From contig NC_132979.1 of the NCBI RefSeq assembly GCF_047496725.1, positions 4,109,501-4,173,500 on the forward strand: a stretch of 64,000 nucleotides of DNA. The letters are read 5' to 3'. This document shows positions 13,105 to 24,473 of this stretch, piece by piece; the stretch's first letter is position 1, and each line of letters starts with the position of its first letter. The notes under the pieces were generated by a model. That model saw only the letters and a program-made list of their open reading frames with translations, was not told where the DNA came from and ran no database searches. A program made the position numbers and the translations under genes. This DNA comes from Anoplolepis gracilipes (Eukaryota; Arthropoda; Insecta; Hymenoptera; Formicidae).

Positions 13105-13904
13105 TGTAACTCCCTAGAGTCCACTATGCGTTTCTGCTTTAAGACGGCTCCCTTGCGTGGGGTAGCTTAGCGAAAAAGTAGTGCCGGAATAAATCCAGCG
13201 GATTATCCACCACGCACTGATGTCCTGATTCTGCCTGCCTAAGACCCGCTCAGATCCCTTTACCCTTTCATCCCCTTTGCTGGTCAGAGCCGGAAGGATG
13301 GATATTACGACCGTCGGGAAGAAAAATGGATTTCGCAGCACGCAGTGGAAAAAGAATTCGGTCGGACAATTTTACAAACGTTGTTGGAATTCGCGTGACG
13401 AAGATGCAAGCGCTCTGCTTAGTCTCATTCTTTTGCTTGAATGTCATAGCATTTACGTTTTACGATGTGCAAATATGAGAAAAAGAAAATATGTATATAT
13501 CTTACGTATATGTCCGAAAATTTCCGAATTCCTTTGAATAACGAATAAAGACCCACGCGTAGTTTCAATGAACGCGCTAAATCTTTGGAGAGGAGCTAAT
13601 CACAGTTAATCAATTGCTGCACCGAACGGCACGCATGTTCGACTTAACAAAGGCCTAATGATCCAATTAAAAGGAGATTGCCCTGATTGGAAACTAGCTG
13701 GAATCCGATCAAAATCGTTCCGTGGTAACGACCGGGGTATACCGTTCGATATACTGCTCGGCTTGTAATACGTACGTAATCAGCCTCCGGATATCCGCGG
13801 TTATCCGCGAAGCATCCAACGGCCGCCTATTCGTGCCATTTCGTGTCCTCGAAGCGACTAACACGACACGGCCGGCTGTCGCTCAGGAATATACTCGGCG
13901 CTAG
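13105..13904. other. GC-richer interval, possibly an old repeat fragment at its start
   Basis: About 13105-13300 is an abrupt GC-richer island beside an AT desert. On the minus strand it reads open for 75 codons (13114-13341), including Trp-Trp and several aromatic residues, with no domain I can name. The sharp compositional edge could mark an inserted retroelement fragment, but I see no poly-A tail or target-site duplication. The rest, to 13904, is CpG-rich and unremarkable. Confidence 0.25.
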
Positions 13905-13923
13905 AAAAAAAAAAAAAAAAAAA
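13905..13923. repeat. A19 homopolymer
   Basis: Nineteen consecutive A residues directly after CpG-rich sequence. I looked upstream for a retrotransposed gene or SINE that the tract might terminate and found none. Confidence 0.95.
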
Positions 13924-15729
13924 CGTCCGTCGAGTGTCGCAGATTTTTTTTCAGCTTAAACTTTTTATTTAAAAAGTTACGTCCCATCAGTCTGCTATTT
14001 AAGCAGTCCTGTCGCACCTCGAGAGCCCCTTCCTCTAATCTCCCGCGTATAATCTACGTGACATTTAAATAATATAGAGAACCAAAGACTGATACAGCAT
14101 AAAATATGGTTTATAAAAGAACATGCAGATATATTAATGCCCGATAATCTGAGGAACGGCGATCGTCATTGAATTAAACCAAATAAAGCCATTATTTTTA
14201 TATTTCAAATATTACGTATTAGGACCAGGGGAAATTCGAGAACGTGTTAGGGAACCGTGCACCTAACATCCCGCAAACTTTAAACGTTCAAGAAATTTGC
14301 ATGTGTATCTTGCCCATAGTAACGAACAGATCAGTGTGGGGTTGCGGTCAACGTAGCGGCTGTTTACAATGTATTTCGAGCGATAGTTTAAGTTAAGTGC
14401 CTCACTAAACTCGAAACTAATCCTAACAAATGCGCGTAGGTCGCAGTAATTTTCAGATATGCTAATGAATGCCTCTAATAATTTCACATGTATAATAATT
14501 ACTGACGCGTTTCGCCCACAAGATATCTCGTTCATCGAAAGAAAAGAAAATAATAAAATAGATATAAAGGATTATTACAAACGAGTCAGCAAGAATCACT
14601 AGAGTTTCGTGAAACAATAGTAGCGCGTTTCTCGCGTGAACGTAACGACATATTTATTTTTGGTATTTTTACACATGCGAATTTTGACGTTGGCCTCGAC
14701 GTAATAATTACACGAGGCCGCGTGCAAAATACAACGTACGCTCTCAAACACCGTGCTACATACATGCTGCAGCGACCAAAAACATTGCCGCTGCTGACTT
14801 CGAATCGTCCCAAACACATACTCATTGCGTTCAACCGGAATGAATAAACACGGCGTTTACGCGAAATGTCAGCCGTTCCGCTTGTAATGTCGATGAAACT
14901 GGCTTGTATGCAACGACGAGCAGAGCTGCGCGACACGTCAACATAATTTCGCCGTTTTTCGCAAATCAGGATCTCACGCTATTTATACTTAAAATCCTAA
15001 TTAATCGCGAAGTATATATAGACTGACCAAGCGTGCGAGTGCAACAAAGCGTCATTATTAAAAAATAAATATTTAATTCCAGGCAAATCGTCCGTCGAAT
15101 TTTCGGTAATTAATGCCATGTTGATTATTGGGACAAATTTAATTAAGCATTATTGATGGTACAAATGGTACGTGATAATGAGTCGTTGTTTACGAATTTA
15201 AAGGTAACGAGCTTTGGAAGCTCGGGAGGCATTTGTTATTTTCATAAATGAATTTGACGATCATTTGTATGTTAATTGCCAATATGTTATTTTTTTCGAT
15301 TGACTCGTTTTCATTTGTAATTGAAAGAAGGTGCGTTGGTCCGTTGCAGTATACCACGTACAACATGCACAGAAACATGTCACGCGGTCAATGTAATTAA
15401 GAATCTAGTGCACGCGCATGTTGTCCATTCGTACGCTATTTAGCTACAAGTACTTTTTGTTGCGCCAACGAAAACGCAATACGCTTACAAAAAGAAGGAT
15501 GCAATCAGAAAGATGTTAAATGTGAACGTGTATAAATTTTGCATAAAAAATTCATGTATTATTCAATTGTCGCCGACACATATTTGTGCAAGATTGATCA
15601 ATAGTGCACTGCCCGCACAAACGATATGTGAAATACGGTTCCGCAAAAATCAAAGAGTCGATGTTTTATTCCGAATCGAATAAAAACTCACTTTTACTCG
15701 ACGCGTGTGGAAGGATTGCAATATTAAAC
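13924..15729. other. Mixed non-coding stretch
   Basis: Mixed sequence with open frames up to 116 codons (minus, 14586-14936) and no recognised domain. Small TATA-like words occur near 14980-15020. No repeats beyond simple sequence were seen. Confidence 0.35.
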
Positions 15730-15747
15730 AAAAAAAAAAAAAAAAAA
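15730..15747. repeat. A18 homopolymer
   Basis: Eighteen consecutive A residues in AT-rich DNA. There is no upstream SINE or retro-pseudogene signature. Confidence 0.95.
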
Positions 15748-16395
15748 GATTGATATTTTTTTGTCCAATGAAAACAAGAGCTTGCGTATATGAAATATAA
15801 CTCAGTACAAAGGAGATACTAGAAAATATCATAAACCTTCCAAAGATATGTAAATTTAAAAAGACTGCCCTATGTTTATTTATTCTTTTGTTATTTTATA
15901 ATTTTGTAAGTATACTTTCAATTTATACGTAGCCAATAAAAAAATTACGATTTTCTCTCATACATAAGAAAACTTTCAAACAAATCTTCTTCGTTTCTGT
16001 TGAAATATAAGGGAATTTTAATACACTGTTTACAGTACGATATTTTTTTCGCGCAAATAAATGGTTGTCTTTTTTTCCCATTCATTACATGAGTTCGACG
16101 CTCTTTGTACTTTCAGATCAGCGAACGCGCATTCATCTTGTCACGATATTTTGACGCGCGCATATTGATGTTTCGCTGCACATTCGGCAAGGCGAGAACC
16201 GGCCCAAAGTGCACTGGCACGGCTCGACGCGGTGCATCGCGCCGTGTCGCGCGCGAATGTCGCAATTGCGGTATCAAGCGGCGTATTGTCTGGTAGCGTT
16301 GTATTTGCTCGTATATAGGCCCGACCGTTGACAGAGAGCCGCGAGTGTGCGACGTTAACAGGGACGTGGGATTTGGTCGGTTATTACACGCGATT
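15748..16395. other. AT-rich stretch passing into a CpG-dense block
   Basis: AT-rich up to about 16100, then very CpG-rich (16180-16380). A TATA-like word (TATATAGG) lies at 16312-16319 in the CpG-dense part. Together with the following C run and the GC-rich region to about 16600, this is one of the more promoter-like places in the window. No downstream coding start could be confirmed. Open frames on both strands overlap (63-115 codons) and show no domain. Confidence 0.3.
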
Positions 16396-16411
16396 CCCCC
16401 CCCCCCCCCCC
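16396..16411. repeat. C16 homopolymer
   Basis: Sixteen consecutive C residues (G on the other strand) within CpG-rich DNA. Long poly-C runs are much rarer than poly-A in AT-rich genomes. The opposite strand is a continuous G run able to form a quadruplex. Confidence 0.95.
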
Positions 16412-17569
16412 GCGATCCACCCCTCTTCATCGCTGGTACCAGTGTACCATCTCTTCTCATTCCCCCTCCCCTGACGGACGCCTCGATCCCTCTCCGGCGC
16501 CGACCCCGTTCACGTACAAGTTGTAATCAAAATTACGTGCACGCGGCCCATGCCATTCGGGGATCCGCGCACGTTGCCGGAAGGTTTACATGGATGTAAA
16601 CTCGATCGACATTTGCATCGAGTCAATTGCGAAACGGCCCTCTTTGCTAATAACGACCATCCTTTGAACACGGCGAACAAGGTGTTTGATACAAAAAAAA
16701 AAAGAAAGAAAAAAAAAAGAAAATAGAAAAATCATGTAAAAAGCTGTTTATAAACTTCAATGTTAAGTATTTATTTGCATATTGTAAAATCTCTCTATGT
16801 TTGTTCAATTTCCTCCCGATATCGAAGCAATTTCCTGAACAGATTTTACGGTAAAAGTGAAGGTAGCAATGCCCGCGAGAAACTTTACTCTCATTCGATG
16901 TGCTATAAGTGTCAACATCAATTGTTAATTGATACCCGATACTCATTTGGCGTCCTGTACACACGGCTATCACCACTTGTATCCTCTTCCCCGGATCGCG
17001 TGCGAATGCATCGACTGGCATCTCTCACGAGATGCCGGATACGGTCGCAAATTGGATGGCACTGACACTCGCGTATGGCCAGGACACTCGTATGTAACGC
17101 CTGGCAGATTCCCCCCGAGTGTCCTCGAGCTACGACATGCGGCTTCGCTCGCGGATAATTGATTCCGTGCGAGACCAGAGTCCGTCCGACTCTGGAGAGG
17201 GAGGAAGATATACATCTATATATCCGTTACGTTCGCGTACGAGTCGTGGAATTGAAAAGTTTTCACCGGCGGAACAATCTACCACGCTCGCCACTTCTGC
17301 GGTTTGAGGAGAAAAGGATGCGCCGAGCAGCCTTGTTGCGAGCTGGACACGGTCGCGGCCACACATCGCCGGAGGGAAGCAATTGCTGTTTGGAGAATTC
17401 ATCTCGTTGCATCCTTCGATGGACGGAACGGAAATTGTAAACGAGTATCGAGCGCCAATGTTAAGAAAGTTAATTGTACGAAAATACATGGATAGCTATA
17501 ACTTTAGCCGAGAAAGTAAAACGCATACATGTCCAATTAATTTTATATTCGAAATATATTCTCACTTAA
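16412..17569. other. CpG-rich block with a purine tract
   Basis: CpG-rich sequence to about 17450, then AT-rich. An A/G low-complexity tract lies at about 16693-16723. Open frames of 60-124 codons crowd both strands, typical of CpG-rich DNA with few stop codons. None shows a domain I recognise. An octamer-like word (ATTTGCAT) occurs near 16607 and another near 16777. Confidence 0.35.
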
Positions 17570-17834
17570 CCCTTACTCCGTATTGTTATTTTTGGCACCT
17601 TCTAACTGTACAGATGGGTCAGCGGATTTTCGATAAGTTTATTAATATGTAAAAGTGTTTAAAAAAATATGAAAAAATATATATACCTTCTTTGAACATT
17701 CTAAATAAAGACTAAAATAATAAATTTGAAAAGTAATTTACTTAAATATATTATTTTATGATTATTTGTTTTCGACAAATTGACGTTGTTGGAAAAATCA
17801 TAGACAAAAATGATCCATCAGTACGGAATAAGGG
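17570..17834. mobile_element. piggyBac-type MITE, 265 bp
   Basis: The element is flanked on both sides by TTAA (17566-17569 and 17835-17838), the canonical piggyBac target. Its ends are inverted repeats of about 16 bp: CCCTTACTCCGTATTG on the left, and CCCTTATTCCGTACTG as the reverse complement of the right end (two mismatches). A second related pair of words (GATGGGTCA near the left end, GATGGATCA inverted near the right) suggests subterminal repeats. TTAA flanks with CCC-starting ends are established hallmarks of the superfamily. At 265 bp with no open frame it is non-autonomous. The interior is AT-rich. Confidence 0.8.
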
Positions 17835-17838
17835 TTAA

Positions 17839-19022
17839 ATTTGATTTATTTTGTGCTTTGACAAGTTTTGAAAAATTGTTTATTTTTCATTTTCATAACA
17901 ATGTTTCTCTTCACAAAAATAAATTTATTGTATATACATTGATTGGAAAAAAATATTAACTTTGATTATATTCGCGTCAGTTATAATTTTGAGAAAATTT
18001 TAACATTTCTGCCAGTCTCTTTACACATACATAATGAAGGTTTTTAATGACCAAGAATCTGAATTTTTGAGCGTAACAGTGGATCTAACATTTAATTTCC
18101 ATTGAGTCTGTGCAGTAGACTGTGAAATTTTGTTAGGTATAAATTTTCGCGTGATTCATTATGAAAAGGAAAGACGGACGAGCCGGAAAAACAGCTGCCA
18201 CACGCTCGTGCGCGCCAATGCGGCGCGTAATTAAATTTCCGGGACAAAGGTGCTTTTCCTCCCGCAGGAAGAAAAAGGAAACAACAAGGCGGAGAAATAA
18301 ACGTTGTTTACCGATAACGCGCGCGCCGAGAAGAGAAAGTTACGACCGTGGAGAAGATCCGTCCTCTCCTTTACTTCGTTCCTCTGATATCGGAAACTCG
18401 TATCCTCTTTCTTGTCTCTTTTATTATTTTTACGTAGTTGAAAGCTCCGACTGTGGTCCACTCGAACGATAGGCGTTACTTTGAGAAGGAGAGGAGGAAA
18501 ACGACACACAAGGGTAAGAAAGCACGGATAGGACAAAAGTTTTCTGTATCGTAGCATTAAGAACGGTTGACGGCGCGAAAGTACAGCGCAATTTCATCCC
18601 CTTTCAGCTTCTTTCCTTCGAAAAAGCTACGCAGAGATCTCTCGAAACTTACGACAGCGTATTGCGGACCAATGAAAATCTCGAGATGCTAAAAGCAAAC
18701 AGAAATAAACTTTGGCATACAAAACACGTGCAACTAAAGGTAATAACACGTTAAACCACGTCGAAAACAAATTAGATAGACAAACCGCTGAAAGCGGCTA
18801 TGTAAAACATTCATAAAAAATTCGTGACAAAATGTTTCTTTGTAGAGCTCATAAACTTAGAAAAGTCTAGAGATATGTAAAATTTTGTGTATACGTAAAG
18901 TAATTCATATAATATTTGCATTTCTTACAACGATTAAAACATAATTTAAGAGCAAACTGGAGTAAACTAATTTTTTTTCTCACGTGGCTTATATCTTATA
19001 TCGTTTGATTGATTAGACATGG
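17839..19022. other. Mixed non-coding stretch
   Basis: AT-rich to about 18130, then CpG-richer (18150-18600) with overlapping open frames of 103 and 108 codons on opposite strands. These lack recognisable domains and are rich in Arg/Lys/Ser. From 18700 on the sequence is AT-rich again. Nothing else identified. Confidence 0.35.
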
Positions 19023-19047
19023 TTTTTTTCTTTTTTTTTTTTTTTTT
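19023..19047. repeat. Poly-T tract (T7 C T17)
   Basis: Twenty-five bases of T with a single C interruption. No retroelement signature is seen next to it on the minus strand. Confidence 0.95.
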
Positions 19048-21016
19048 AGAAATAGATCAGTAATATAATCACAAATTTTCCAGTTTAGAGACAGATCTAA
19101 ATTGAGTGTCAAGGCACTAGTTCCGTTTGCTCTCGATGCGTGACATATATCTCAGCGCGAGTATCGCGAGAAACGTTTCTTCTTCCCTTTTTTCGCGTCA
19201 ACACGGACGAATCCGGATACCCCCGAGAGGTGTTTTTCAACTGTACCTCCGGCGTGGCGCATAGAAATTTATGATCAGCGTGTTATCGAGCGACACGAAA
19301 GATTGAAGCGCTCACGTGCCATGAGAAAATCTCACGCCAGTAACACATGCTTGACGCAAATAACACGTCGTACGCGTGACAGAAAAAGGATATATACCGG
19401 CGACAGTGCTTGCAAAAACGTGCTGATTACGAGATTTGACCTTTAGAATAATTTTGTGATGCAATTGCGAGACTGTTATTGAATGAGATAGAATCTAGCC
19501 GAAGTAGATTATTACTGAAAACACGGGGAATTGCAAGTGACATTTGCGCGTGTGCGCCACCTTATTTCGTAATATTCCAATTTGCGGCTTGCAGAGTTAT
19601 AGCGTTTCCTACAATCCCTTCGCAGACGCGTAACGCTAATGCGTCAAAGGAACATTCGGGAGGAGCGTAAAAATTTCAACGCGGAAACGAATTTTATATA
19701 ACCGCGCTTCGGCAGGCCAAATATTTGCATGCATCTGCGAGCGCAGAGATGAAATTCTGCGAAACGGATTTACTCTCTCCCTGCGAGGGCAGCATGCCCT
19801 TCTGGATATGGAAACCATTCTGTTGCGGGGCGCGGCGTCTGATTCAATCGTATCATAACTACTCGTCGGCATGGAGCGCAACTATGCCTTGCAGCAGCTG
19901 CATTATCCTCTCTGTTCTGGCTTCCTCTTCTCCGCGAGAGGTTCTCTCGTTACGCGACGAACGCACGGCTCGCTCGCAGCACGTTGCAAACAGAGAAACA
20001 TACTTCACGAGATTACCATTGTAGATGCAGTTCGTAAATATGCTCCGCTCATTCTTAAGGGAATCAATCGAATGAGATTGAATTCAACGTAACGTTATAT
20101 TTGTGCGTGCAATTTTTTTTTTTACCGTTTATGTCTTTCAATACAATACCTTCACATTTTGCGGATTAAAACGCTAGAGCAATCTTAAATATTACTTACA
20201 TCGATTTATTAAATTTTCTTTCTTTTTTTTAAACGGAAACGTCAAAAAGCATAACATTCAGCGTATGCGGTTTTCAAAAAGTGATTACACAGGCTGAGCC
20301 TGAAGGTATCCTCGAATTTCATCCGCGAAACAGCAGATTCTGAATAAAAAAAAGTGGAATTTCATCGATTCGAGCATTATTCGCTTCAACGACATCGTCC
20401 ACTCATCGGAATCATGGTACATCTTTCGGCCGGATGGTTCTCCGAAATGGGCGGCCGCAGTCGGTCCGAAATCGATTTAGCGGAATCGATTGCGCGTCCA
20501 CGCAACCAGGATGATCCCTCTCGCCCGGTGCCGGATTCTCTTGCGCAAACAACGGTGTCCTGCATCGCCGCGATTATCGAAAGTGCTCGTGCGTGCGGGA
20601 TAACCCGAATCGCGATGACGGATCGCGCGCGTGGATCCACTGGACGAACTCGATTAGAATCCTTTGAACCGTGATCGTTGCACTGTCCAGAGACAATGGA
20701 GCCGACGGGATTGTTGGCGGGCGTAGCGCCGGGACACGTGACATCGTGTACACAGGGATAATAGATCTTAGTCGGCATTTCGCGACAGCGTATCGCCATT
20801 CGGACTCTTAAAGCGACGACACAATGAGGCTCGATACATTATCGGCATCTACGTGATCGCACGTAATTGCTGCTTATTGATCGCCTTTGCGGTTTCGTTC
20901 TCTCCATTGTTACGCAAAACTGCCTCCCGCAATTTATGGATAGAGAGATACGTTGATCGTATTACGAGCGTGTGTCATTGTCGTGAAATCTGTGCGGTAT
21001 AATATATGTACATATA
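19048..21016. other. CpG-rich non-coding stretch
   Basis: CpG-rich from about 19110 to 20080 and again from 20340 to 20960, separated by AT-rich sequence. The largest open frames (minus 20386-20799, 137 codons; plus 20354-20674, 106 codons) overlap antisense to one another and match no family I know. An octamer-like word occurs near 19725. Confidence 0.35.
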
Positions 21017-21362
21017 GGATAAACTCGGGTAAGATGGCCATAGTTTTTTAAAATGCAAAAAACATACTTTCATTTTTGTTATTTTTTAATAAGGTTTGCC
21101 ATATTATCTTCACTCAAGCTTAAATTACATAATACTATCGAAATTAAAAGGAAAATATTTAATAGAAATTTTATATTATCAAAATAGTAGGTACAATATA
21201 AGCATTGGCCATCTTACCCAACTTTTAAGGAAAAGATGGACATAATATTTATAAAAAAAATAATGAAAACGAAAATAAAAATTATAGGTCATATAACGAT
21301 TTACATATCTTTATAATATGTCTAACGTCGATTACGATAGCTTAACTGTAATTTATCCGACG
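21017..21362 (-). mobile_element. Truncated copy of the TA-flanked 'GGTAAGATGGCC' MITE family
   Basis: This interval matches the reverse complement of 41250-41599 along its whole length with scattered differences. The outer end begins GGATAAACTCGGG right after a TA (21015-21016). The match stops abruptly at about 21362, so the other end and some 190 bp of the full-length copy are missing. The family ends are inverted repeats containing TAAGATGGCCATA, and a further internal TAAGATGGCC word is present. No transposase frame is seen. TA flanks suggest a Tc1/mariner-like mobiliser, which is inference. Confidence 0.75.
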
Positions 21363-24300
21363 AAAGCGATTGAAAAAATTAAAGTCGTGTACAGAACGTG
21401 TACACTATTTCATTTATAATATTTATTAACTGATACATGTTAATTTCTTACTATGTATCATTTTTTTTCTCTCATACGTAAATAGCGAAAAGCGGTCTTA
21501 TTTGATAAGTAAACATCTGGAGTCGGCCAGATTACGATAAAACCGAGCAAAATTCTCAGAAAGAGAAAGAGAACGTCATTTTCAAACGTTCAAAAATATC
21601 TATCGGAATGATCTGTTGAGCAAACACAGGAGTAAACTACGAATTAGGAAGAGCAAACTCGCGAGATACCCGGTAACGAGTTCTACTCGATCCCTGATTC
21701 CGGTCATCATTGCCCAGAGGCTCTCGGGATAGAAGGGCGAGAGGTTCGGTCTAACGAGCAAACGAATCTTACGGAATGAGGGGTCGGTAACTCCTCTCTT
21801 CCCCCCCGAGGGACAGCAGATAATGCCGTTTACACGGGCTTCGCCCGTGGGGAATACGGTCGCCGACGTAAATTCTTCTGTTATATTTAAGCGCCTTGGC
21901 GCGCCCAATGTAAACGATGCCATGAGATTTTCTTTTCGTTTCCCTTTCGGAATTTAATCTGCTTTAAAAACATTCTCGTCGCTGGAGACATTTAATTAAA
22001 TATCTAAATGGTGTGATGTTCACGGTAGCTAAATTGCGGTATTATTCCGGATATTATTTATTATTATTTAAAATTATGACATTTAAATATAATAATTTTT
22101 TCCTTAGACATTTAAATATAATAACGTTTTGCTTTAATACATAACAATAAATTAAAATATTAAGATAATTGTGTTTATAAAAGTCACCTGCAAAATCGTG
22201 TAAAATTATTATCGTCTGACATTATTACGGTATATACAGGCTGTTTGGTAATAACCGTAACAGGTAGAAATAGAGCGAGGTAAATTAAGTAGTAAAGTTA
22301 AAATAGAATAAAATAAAAAAAATTATAATTATAAAATAGTAATAACAATTATAATTTTAGACCGAGGTTTCTTTAAATGGTACATTTAGATTATTAATTA
22401 GAAAGATATCGAATAAAAGTATTATATGTATATATTATACATATATTCTATTTTAATTATAGTTATAGATATAAAATGCAAAGTTCCTTTTCTTCATGAA
22501 ACTCTACTAACCGATGCAAAAAGAGCGTCGTGAGTACATAAGAAATATATTTTTTTAAATCTTAACTATAATATATATTTCAATATTTATGATTGATATA
22601 AAATATTATAATAGATATAAAATGATATAAAATATTATAATAGAAATATGTGTTAATAAATGTATAGAATAATTTGTATTTGATATATTATCGTACAGAG
22701 TACCACATATCATCAAAATTTCAGAGTTATTGCATAAATTGCTAAGTTATTTATTTAATATCCAAGAATGCCATTTAAATTATAACATACTAGTACAATA
22801 CCGTTCGTATAGTACAAATATTATAATGCATAACATTAACTTTTATGTATACTATAAACGTTGTATAATATTAACATTTGTGTAATTTTGTTTATGGAGA
22901 ATGAAGCTCAGCACAAGACGTTATATATTTCTCATTTTTCAACTAAATGATTTAATAAAAATACACATAATTATCAGTAACTATTCTTGTTTATTTAATT
23001 TGTTTATTGGAATTTTACAAGAATTAAAGAGAAAGATATTTACATATGATAACAGCTTATAATTAAAAAGAAGAAAATATTATTTTTTCGAAAATATTTT
23101 TATATGATTTTTATTCCAGAAAATATTTCTGCTTATTACTGTCGAATTTTATTCTCGATGCATATAATAATAATAATTTTTTTAAATATTAATTATATAT
23201 TTTAAACCTTGCTATAGTTTAAATTTTGTATGTTACAGATCAATACGCACAATCAGTTTCAACGTAACAAACCGGCCGGTAAATAACAAAAATTATCATT
23301 TTGTAATAAATAAAGTACGTATAAATATATATGTATGCAAGTATGTGTGTTTTAATTAATTTTTTTTTAAACTTGATTTGTTGTATACTAATGTCTAGAT
23401 AGTTGTTTTCACATACTTGATACTTTTATATACACTATGCATAGTTTTACTTTTAATATTACGTGCCCTTATTATTAAATTTTCCACGGTATGGTAAAAT
23501 ATCCCGCTAATATGTCAAAAAATTAAATTACAATATTATATGTATACCTAAATATTAATATTAATATTAAGAATAATATCAAAGACAATAAATTTGACAT
23601 AATAAATTTATAATTTAATATCATAATAAAAAAATATTAAAAATAGTATAAAACATATTTTAAATCAACTACTTTTATGAGTTTAAACTTGTCTCTAAAA
23701 AGTGGAAAATTATTATAAAAAATTTCCATAGTGTGCATAGGACATCACTATATTTTCTCTCGAACGCAGGCCACAAAAACTAATAGAGATTTTAACATTG
23801 AAAAGTATAAGAAATTATGATAAATGACGAGCTCCCGTCGAATTTACGTCAAGAAGAAATTGATTTGTAATTTGTCAAAGACTCCAACAACTGAGGGAAA
23901 ATATGGGAGCCCGTTATGCAAAATGTACATTTTATCCGAGAATAATCTTTCGTACAAAAACGTTAGCTTGAATATACGCTGCAAGTGAACGGTATTGATA
24001 TACATTGCGGACGGCGAGATCTATTTTCCATCGTCATCATTCACGGGAGCCAGTACATGCTCGAACTTATCAATACGAATCTATCTGAATCAAAATTGAT
24101 TCGGATAGATTAATTTCGAATCTAGGAATACCGTTTTATCTTCGTTCTTCGTATAATCTTTTATTATTTGCATATCGGGCCGATTTCCGGCAAGAAATGA
24201 TAAAAAAATCGTTGGCTAGTCTAACGACCGTAGAATTTTGCATGAATTTGTTCGTAATTTTTATTTTCATCATTCTATATATGTACATCGTTTTTACTGC

Positions 24301-24451
24301 AAAATTGACAAAAATGAAAGCAATATTTAGAAATGTAGCGAAAAACGATATTGTAATTAATGAAAATACATCACAGGCCATTTACAGGAAATAACGAGCA
24401 CGCGCCCTCTCAGCTATTTAATATCGCCCCCGGGATAAATCATTTTCTTTC
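21363..24451. other. AT desert with an antisense open frame at its left side
   Basis: Bases 21600-21923 hold a 107-codon minus-strand frame with moderately GC-biased third positions (see findings). Beyond about 21960 the sequence is a strongly AT-rich desert to 23900 without frames above about 60 codons. An interval starting at 22237 (CAGGCTGTTTGGTAATAACC...) resembles the end of a TIR-type repeat, but no inverted partner was found nearby. Bases 24000-24130 are GC-richer. Confidence 0.35.
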
Positions 24452-24473
24452 TTTTTTTTTTTTTTTTTTTTTT
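24452..24473. repeat. T22 homopolymer
   Basis: Twenty-two consecutive T residues, among the longest homopolymers in the window. Confidence 0.95.

Noticed and set aside
13905..13923. Poly-A tail of a retro-pseudogene or SINE
   Set aside because: No coding remnant, Pol III boxes or target duplication upstream; the same holds for the other long A/T runs.
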